Source: Pseudomonadota bacterium (GTDB lineage Bacteria; Pseudomonadota; Alphaproteobacteria; Acetobacterales; Acetobacteraceae). Taken from it: DNA of 10,745 nt. The notes under the pieces are model-generated. The model saw nothing but the letters and a program-made list of their open reading frames with translations. It had not been told where the DNA came from and did no database searches. Both the position numbers and the translations under genes were made by a program. The DNA lies in the NCBI GenBank assembly GCA_021829055.1, contig JAJZCS010000046.1:1-10745 (forward strand), written 5' to 3'. Shown piece after piece: positions 6,348 to 10,745 of the stretch. The number at the start of each line of letters is the position of its first letter. Positions within the stretch are counted from its first letter, which is position 1.

Positions 6348-6368
6348 ATCAGCCTTTCAAAGGCTGAT
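6348..6368 (-). promoter_or_regulatory. Perfect palindrome covering the orfA ribosome binding site
   Basis: ATCAGCCTTT (6348-6357) and AAAGGCTGAT (6359-6368) are exact reverse complements around one base. On the orfA message (minus strand) the second arm AAAGGCTGAT also forms, and the ribosome binding sequence AAAGG next to the ATG at 6343-6345 falls within the hairpin. Transcripts that enter from outside the IS would fold and hide it. This is a known way for IS elements to stop activation by read-through transcription; its use here is inferred. Confidence 0.55.
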
Positions 6369-6431
6369 CGGCTATGAATCAGAGAAAACGCCGCACCGGA
6401 ATCCCCCTAGAGCAAATGACCACAGACCCTA

Positions 6432-6559
6432 GTCAGGCACGCAGTGCAAACGAAGGATGTCTCACAGGCGCATGATTACCGATACACCGCCAGTTGCGCA
6501 CGGCCGCGGGACCAGTGACAACACTGTTAGGCTATTGAAAGCCCATCTCTTGGCATCGA
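6432..6559. other. Intergenic region between the IS and mltG
   Basis: No gene is seen in these 128 bases. Downstream of the mltG stop (minus strand) there are short stems, GGCT/AGCC and CAGTG/CACTG, neither followed by a T-run, so the end of the fab-mltG transcript is not clear. Confidence 0.4.
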
Positions 6560-7540
6560 TCAGGGTTTGGCCCCAGCCTCTTTCCGACGCCAGTAACGGG
6601 CAACATTCGCACGCTGGTGGGCAAAATTACGTGTAAACGCATCCCCGCCATTAGGTGTGGCGACAAAGTACAGCGCGTCAGTCCGTGCAGGGTGCAGCAC
6701 CGCGTGGATCGCCGCAAGCCCTGGTGCCGAAATGGGTCCGGGCGGCAACCCAACGTGGAGATATGTGTTATAGGGGCTTTTTACCGCAAGATCGCGGCTA
6801 TCGACCCGGTGTGTCAGCGCCGTACTTGTCCCGCCCGTCACCGCAAAAATGACCGTCGGGTCAGCCTGAAGCTTCATACCGTTGACCAGACGATTCTCGT
6901 AAACACCGGCGATCTTTGGCAGGTCAGCCAGCCTCGGTGTCTCGAGTTGCACGATGGATGCGAGGATAAGTGCTTGCCGCTTGTCCCCAAGCGGCAGATT
7001 CGGTGCGCGGTTTGCCCAGGCAAAAGCGAGCGCCCGATTCATCGCTCTCTGCATTCGCAGGAGGATCACCGAACGCTCTGTGCCGTATAGATAATCGTAC
7101 GTTTGTGGAAGGACGCTGCCCTCTGGCGGCGCAACCACACGCCCTCGGGCAGCCGGCGCATCATTGATGATTGCGGCGATCTGCGTTGCCGTTACCCCGG
7201 GCGGTATCATGATTTGGTGCTCCACCGGCCGACCGTCTCGCAGCGTCTCAAGAACGGAACGCATGCTGCCATGAGAAATGAAGCGGAACTCACCGGCGTG
7301 GAGAGATCCCTCACCGCGGGTAACCCAAGCCGCCAGCTCGAAGAGCACCGGACGCCGGATCACACCGCGGCGCCTAAGCGTAGCAGCTATTCGGGCAACT
7401 CCGCCCGCCGGAATTACGATATCCCTAGAAACAGGAAGTGCGCCGGGCCCATAATAAAAGCGATCCACCAGTCGCAGGCCGACGCCAAACACAACGAATA
7501 GCATCCCGGATAGGAAAAAAATCCGGCGTAGCCATCCCAT
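6560..7540 (-). CDS. mltG: Endolytic murein transglycosylase MltG
   Basis: MltG (YceG-like) is an inner-membrane lytic transglycosylase that cuts nascent peptidoglycan strands and so limits their length. The 326-residue product starts MGWLRRIFFLSGMLFVVFGVGL, a single membrane anchor with a basic N terminus. A LysM-like segment (IPAGGVARIAATLRRRGVIRRP) and the EGSVLPQTYDYLYG region follow. The catalytic region is ALILASIVQLETPRLADLPKIAGVYENRL, followed by GMKLQADPTVIFA and YNTYLHVGLPPGPISAPG, all family hallmarks. The Glu of LET (residue 200) corresponds to the catalytic Glu (Glu218 of E. coli MltG, by recalled alignment). The preceding Glu of the usual (I/V)EKET is Gln here. ATG at 7538-7540 is preferred; a TTG at 7547-7549 would overlap the fabF stop as TTGA. 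mltG downstream of fabF is a common alphaproteobacterial order, so it is probably part of the fab transcript. Confidence 0.92.
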   Translation of the reverse strand: MGWLRRIFFLSGMLFVVFGVGLRLVDRFYYGPGALPVSRDIVIPAGGVARIAATLRRRGVIRRPVLFELAAWVTRGEGSLHAGEFRFISHGSMRSVLETLRDGRPVEHQIMIPPGVTATQIAAIINDAPAARGRVVAPPEGSVLPQTYDYLYGTERSVILLRMQRAMNRALAFAWANRAPNLPLGDKRQALILASIVQLETPRLADLPKIAGVYENRLVNGMKLQADPTVIFAVTGGTSTALTHRVDSRDLAVKSPYNTYLHVGLPPGPISAPGLAAIHAVLHPARTDALYFVATPNGGDAFTRNFAHQRANVARYWRRKEAGAKP

Positions 7541-7545
7541 CAACG

Positions 7546-8808
7546 TCAATGCAACTTACGGAACAGGATCGATGCGTTTGTGCCCCCAAAGCCGAAGCTG
7601 TTGGACAGGGCAATATCGATCCGACGCGGCTGAGCCTCCATCGCTACGCGATCGATTATACTCGGCCTGCTCGGATTTTCGAGATTCCGGGTAGGCGGCG
7701 CAACTTGGTCACGAATGGCAAGAATAGAGAACACAGCCTCTACCGCACCAGCAGCGCCCAGCAGATGCCCGACAGACGATTTGGTCGAGGACATCGCAAT
7801 GTGTCTGGCCGAAGTGCCGAATAGATTTTCTACTGCTTCGAGCTCGAGATCGTCACCAAGCGGTGTCGAAGTACCGTGCGCATTAATATATTGCACATCT
7901 TGAGGAGCCAGGCCACCTGATTTCAGCGCGGCCGCCATCGCGCGGAATGCGCCCTCGTGATGCTCGGCTGGCGCAGTAATGTGGTAGGCATCTCCGGACA
8001 TGCCATACCCGACAAATTCCGCATATATTTTTGCGCCGCGCCTCAGCGCGTGCTCATACTCTTCGAGTACAACAACGGCCGCACCTTCGCCCATAACAAA
8101 CCCGTCACGGTCCCTATCCCAAGGGCGAGACGCCGCAGTGGGGTTGTCATTAAAGCTAGTCGACAGGGCGCGTGAAGCGCAAAAGCCAGCAATTCCTATT
8201 GGGCAGACTGCTGCTTCGGCACCGCCGGCAAGCATGACATCAGCGTCGCCGTATGCAACGAGGCGGGCGGCATCGCCGATCGCATGCACACCAGTGGCAC
8301 AGGCAGTGACAACAGCATGATTCGGCCCCTTGAAGCCGTAGCGAATCGAAACTTGACCAGAAATTAGATTGATGAGCGCCGATGGAATAAAAAATGGCGA
8401 GAGGCGGCGGGCTTTACCCTCGTGCATCATCACTGAGCCTTCATAAATTGTCTGTAGCCCGCCGATCCCAGACCCGATCATCACGCCGGTGGCACAGCGT
8501 TCCTCTTCCGTTTGCGGCGCCCAGCCGGAATCCTCGACCGCCTCGACGGCTGCCGCGATACCAAAATGGATGAACCGATCCATTTTTTTGACATCTTTCG
8601 CTGGGATCCAGTCAACGGGATCGTACTTGCCCTCACCACGTGCACCCAGCGGAACCTCGCCGGCAACCTTTGCCGGCAAGTCGGAAGGATCGAAACTGCC
8701 GATGGGGCGGAGTCCGGACTCGCCGGCTATCAGGCGCTTCCAAACATTTTCCACCCCGACTCCGAGCGGGCAGACGATACCCATGCCAGTGACAACGACA
8801 CGACGCAT
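7546..8808 (-). CDS. fabF: 3-oxoacyl-ACP synthase II (FabF)
   Basis: FabF condenses malonyl-ACP with a growing acyl-ACP in each elongation cycle of type II fatty acid synthesis in the cytosol. The 420-residue protein has the complete catalytic set: Cys170 in VTACATGVHAIGDA, His311 in INAHGTSTPLGD, Lys343 and His348 in SSTKSSVGHLLGAAG, plus the glycine-rich end NSFGFGGTNASILF. ATG at 8806-8808 (MRRVVVTGMG) is the right start: it has GGAG 7 bases upstream and matches the family N terminus. The frame is open further upstream to 8934, but this extension of 42 residues overlaps acpP and is not real. The gene lies 25 bases after acpP and ends 5 bases before the preferred mltG start, so the three are very likely cotranscribed. 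Confidence 0.97.
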   Translation of the reverse strand: MRRVVVTGMGIVCPLGVGVENVWKRLIAGESGLRPIGSFDPSDLPAKVAGEVPLGARGEGKYDPVDWIPAKDVKKMDRFIHFGIAAAVEAVEDSGWAPQTEEERCATGVMIGSGIGGLQTIYEGSVMMHEGKARRLSPFFIPSALINLISGQVSIRYGFKGPNHAVVTACATGVHAIGDAARLVAYGDADVMLAGGAEAAVCPIGIAGFCASRALSTSFNDNPTAASRPWDRDRDGFVMGEGAAVVVLEEYEHALRRGAKIYAEFVGYGMSGDAYHITAPAEHHEGAFRAMAAALKSGGLAPQDVQYINAHGTSTPLGDDLELEAVENLFGTSARHIAMSSTKSSVGHLLGAAGAVEAVFSILAIRDQVAPPTRNLENPSRPSIIDRVAMEAQPRRIDIALSNSFGFGGTNASILFRKLH

Positions 8809-8833
8809 GGCGATTCTCCGGACCGAAGGGGTT

Positions 8834-9073
8834 TTATTCGGCTTGTTTCTTCTCGATGTAATCAATCGCGTCCTTGACGGTCGCAATCTTCTCGGCAGCG
8901 TCCTCTGGAATTTCGACACTGAACGCCTCTTCAAAGGCCATTACCAGCTCGACAGTATCCAGACTGTCCGCACCTAGGTCATCGATAAATGAAGCTTCCG
9001 GAGTAACCTTTGCCTCATCGACCCCGAGATGCTCAACAACTATTTTCTTCACCTTATCGGCGACTTCGCTCAT
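8834..9073 (-). CDS. acpP: Acyl carrier protein
   Basis: This 79-residue acidic protein carries growing fatty acyl chains as thioesters on a 4'-phosphopantetheine arm. The attachment site is Ser37 in [21 protein letters not shown], the nearly invariant ACP motif. The sequence ([23 protein letters not shown]...[12 protein letters not shown]) has the standard length and four-helix layout. GGAG lies 9 bases before the ATG. The gene sits between fabG and fabF. The 132-base leader upstream probably holds its own promoter, fitting the much higher expression of ACP than of the enzymes around it in bacteria. Confidence 0.97.
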   Translation of the reverse strand: MSEVADKVKKIVVEHLGVDEAKVTPEASFIDDLGADSLDTVELVMAFEEAFSVEIPEDAAEKIATVKDAIDYIEKKQAE

Positions 9074-9205
9074 ACTGTGCTACTCCTGACGCATGATCAT
9101 TATGACAAAGCACCGCGATTGACGGTGCAAGCGACTCTGACAACCCCAAAGTTGCCGCGCGCTTAGCATGGTTCGCTTGCGCGCGCCAACCATGACGCCT
9201 ATCGG
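9074..9205 (-). promoter_or_regulatory. fabG-acpP intergenic region with hairpins and a weak promoter
   Basis: This gap carries three perfect stems. CATGGTT/AACCATG (9167-9173 with 9188-9194) and CGCGCGC/GCGCGCG (9156-9162 with 9179-9185) interleave and cannot both form as simple hairpins. GCACCG/CGGTGC (9110-9128) is followed on the minus strand by TTTGT. A -10-like CATAAT lies at 9099-9104, but the best -35 (TTGCAC) is 20 bases away, so the promoter is uncertain. Attenuation of fabDG transcripts plus a fresh acpP start would fit the layout. Confidence 0.4.
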
Positions 9206-9958
9206 CTACAGCATTGCCATGCCACCGTTAACGTGCATCGTTGCGCCAGTGATCCACGCACCCGCGTCACTAGCGAGATAAGCCACGGCAAATGCAACAT
9301 CTTCAGGCACCCCCATGCGCCCGAGCGGGATTCTGGCCAGCAGCGCGGCACGTTGGGCGTCCGTCAGCGCCTCCGTCATTGGCGTGGCGATAAAACCTGG
9401 AGCAATCAGGTTCACCGTAACCCCGCGCGAGGCCACTTCCTGCGCCAAAGCCTTAGTCAACCCCGCAAGACCCGCTTTGGCAGCGACATAGTTCGCCTGC
9501 CCAGGATTGCCTGTTGCTCCGACGATACTGCCAATATTGATGATGCGGCCCGCGCGGTTGCGCAGCATAACTCTCAATGCTGCTCGAGCAAGGCGGAACG
9601 GAGCTGTCAAGTCCAGCGCGAGAATCGATTCGAAATCCGCGTCGCTCATCCGCAGTGCGAGGCCGTCCTTGGTGACGCCCGCGTTGCTTACCAAAATATC
9701 AAGTCCACCCATGGCGGCCTCAGCGCGGGCGACCAGAACCGCTGCGGCATCAGCCTCAGAAAGATTACCGGGACATACATGCGCTCGTTTGTCCCCGAGT
9801 GATTTCGCCAGATCCACAAGCACGTCAACGCGAGTGCCAGAAAGAGCAACGGTAGCCCCCTGCGCATGCAGCACGCGGGCAATCGCGGCGCCGATGCCAC
9901 CGGAAGCTCCAGTAATCAGCGCCTTTTTGCCATCAAGGCGAAAGGGATCAGAGGACAT
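9206..9958 (-). CDS. fabG: 3-oxoacyl-ACP reductase (FabG)
   Basis: FabG reduces 3-oxoacyl-ACP to 3-hydroxyacyl-ACP with NADPH, the first reduction in each fatty acid elongation cycle. The 250-residue short-chain dehydrogenase has TGASGGIGAAIA (17-28, dinucleotide binding), SNAGVTKDGL (91-100), Ser144 in NIGSIVGATGNPGQANYVAAKAG, Tyr157 and Lys161 of the YxxxK motif, and the C-terminal HVNGGMAML typical of true FabG. The structural tetrad Asn (ETNLSSVF in E. coli) is Asp116 here (LALDLTAPFRL), a single-base difference (GAC for AAC). The ATG at 9956-9958 lies inside the end of fabD with an 11-base overlap, so translation is probably coupled. It could keep full activity, since the rest of the site is intact. 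Confidence 0.96.
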   Translation of the reverse strand: MSSDPFRLDGKKALITGASGGIGAAIARVLHAQGATVALSGTRVDVLVDLAKSLGDKRAHVCPGNLSEADAAAVLVARAEAAMGGLDILVSNAGVTKDGLALRMSDADFESILALDLTAPFRLARAALRVMLRNRAGRIINIGSIVGATGNPGQANYVAAKAGLAGLTKALAQEVASRGVTVNLIAPGFIATPMTEALTDAQRAALLARIPLGRMGVPEDVAFAVAYLASDAGAWITGATMHVNGGMAML

Positions 9959-10745
9959 GCTTCAACACCTGCTCTAATTCTGCCGGTGAGCCGCAGGATA
10001 AAGCCTCAGCTTCCGGAGCAATCCGCTTCACCAGTCCGGCCAGCACTTTCCCGGCGCCAAACTCGATGAAGCGAGTGATCCCAAGGTCTGCCATTGTACT
10101 CACAGACTCCCGCCAACGCACCGTGGCCGTTACCTGCTCTACCAGGTTGGCACTGATTGTTGCGGCATCAGTCACTGAACCTGCAGTGACATTGGCAATC
10201 AGCGGTACCACCGGCGATCGTGGCGGGGCTTCAACTAGCGCACCGCGCATCGCGTCAGCAGCAGGCGCCATCAGAGAGCTATGGAAGGGCGCCGATACGG
10301 GCAGCTTCATAGCCCTCTTTACGCCTTGCATTCGGGAAAGCTCGATCGCTCGGTCAACGGCTCCAAGTGCACCAGAGATCACCACCTGGCCGCCACCGTT
10401 GTCGTTCGCGATCCCCACGACCTCACCCTGCGCAGCCTCCTCACAGACCGTCCGGGCCTGTTCGATTGTCGAGCCGAGCAGTGCAGCCATCGCGCCTTCA
10501 CCAGGCGGCACCGCCCGCTGCATGGCATCACCCCGAATCCGTAACAACTTTGCCCCTTCAGGAATCGAAAAGCTCTCAGCGGCCACCAGAGCCGAATATT
10601 CGCCCAGCGAATGGCCGGCAACGACGGTGGCCATTTCTCCTAGCTGTTTACCAGCTTCGTGAAGAAAGGCACGGATCGCAGCCATTGAAACAGCCATCAA
10701 GGCAGGTTGTGTATTGCTGGTCAGTGTGGGGATCGCGAACGACAA
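9948..10745 (-). CDS. fabD: Malonyl-CoA:ACP transacylase (FabD), 3' part
   Basis: FabD moves malonyl from CoA to ACP, providing the two-carbon donor for fatty acid synthesis. The 265 residues present start inside the protein (LTSNTQPALMAVSMA) because the gene runs off the window; about 45 N-terminal residues with the GQGSQ motif are missing. The catalytic Ser lies in VVAGHSLGEYSALVAA (about residue 46 of the part seen), the Arg in LRIRGDAMQ binds the malonyl carboxylate, the His is in VSAPFHSSLM (about 155), and GQVVISG is the oxyanion-side segment. The ending RFIEFGAGKVLAGLVKRI is typical. TTG at 10743-10745 is not a start. The stop overlaps the fabG start by 11 bases. Confidence 0.96.
   Translation of the reverse strand: MSFAIPTLTSNTQPALMAVSMAAIRAFLHEAGKQLGEMATVVAGHSLGEYSALVAAESFSIPEGAKLLRIRGDAMQRAVPPGEGAMAALLGSTIEQARTVCEEAAQGEVVGIANDNGGGQVVISGALGAVDRAIELSRMQGVKRAMKLPVSAPFHSSLMAPAADAMRGALVEAPPRSPVVPLIANVTAGSVTDAATISANLVEQVTATVRWRESVSTMADLGITRFIEFGAGKVLAGLVKRIAPEAEALSCGSPAELEQVLKHVL

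Larger units (their letters stand above)
5580..6429 (-). mobile_element. IS5-family (IS427-type) insertion sequence, complete ends
   Basis: This is an 850-base element with transposase reading frames on the minus strand. Its ends are imperfect inverted repeats: GGATCTGTGGTCAATT at 5580-5595 and, on the minus strand from 6429, GGGTCTGTGGTCATTT, matching at 14 of 16 positions. TA at 5578-5579 and TA at 6430-6431 flank it directly, as expected for a short target duplication in this group. Length, two-frame transposase, ends starting with GG and the TA target all fit the IS427 subgroup of IS5. The stop codon of orfB lies inside the left terminal repeat, a common economy in these elements. It interrupts the sequence between mltG and marR. 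Confidence 0.88.

Noticed and set aside
7103..7501. Plus-strand open frames opposite mltG, fabF, fabG and fabD
   Set aside because: These are shadows of highly biased codons in real minus-strand genes, without family matches or ribosome binding sites.
8809..8934. N-terminal extension of FabF by 42 residues
   Set aside because: It overlaps acpP, has no family match, and the ATG at 8808 has a good ribosome binding site.
1..10745. CRISPR array, tRNA, rRNA or toxin-antitoxin pair
   Set aside because: I looked for regular direct repeats, tRNA-like cloverleafs and paired small genes and saw none.

Overview
The window looks like a piece of an alphaproteobacterial chromosome, most likely from the Acetobacteraceae (acetic acid bacteria). 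This rests on the gene order fabD-fabG-acpP-fabF-mltG, on protein sequences typical of that order, and on two different IS5-family insertion sequences of kinds common in those genomes. The family assignment is an inference from sequence character; no search was run. Every confident host gene is on the minus strand, so the window reads biologically from right to left.

Right part (about 6560-10745), conserved core: the 3' part of fabD, then fabG overlapping it by 11 bases, a 132-base gap with hairpins, acpP, fabF 25 bases further on, and mltG starting at or just after the fabF stop. Together these supply malonyl-ACP, the first reduction step, the acyl carrier and the condensing enzyme of type II fatty acid synthesis. 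MltG, an inner-membrane murein transglycosylase, follows. Two residue changes stand out: Asp in place of the tetrad Asn of FabG, and VQLET in place of the usual (I/V)EKET at the MltG active site.

Middle (5580-6429): an 850-base IS5-family element of IS427 type. Both 16-base ends are present (14 of 16 matches), it is flanked by a TA duplication, it has a canonical A_AAA_AAG slippery site between orfA and orfB, and a perfect 10-bp inverted repeat covers the ribosome binding site of orfA. OrfA carries two apparent single-base deletions, so this copy is probably dead unless they are sequencing errors.

Left part (728-5335), accessory: a compact minus-strand operon marR - emrA-like (HlyD) - emrB-like (DHA2 MFS) - maoC-like dehydratase, with stop/start junctions that overlap or nearly touch. 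A 33-bp interrupted palindrome overlaps the likely marR start, and a related site lies about 100 bases upstream. This is the arrangement of a self-regulated drug or organic-acid efflux operon. The unusual member is the MaoC hot-dog dehydratase, coupled to the transporter by an ATGA overlap. A phosphinothricin/methionine-sulfone type GNAT acetyltransferase gene follows 291 bases later.

Left edge (1-515): the 3' part of a second, different IS5-family transposase gene, inactivated by two compensating frameshifts and an in-frame TGA. The region between mltG and this relic therefore looks like an accessory segment bounded by IS elements next to the fab core.
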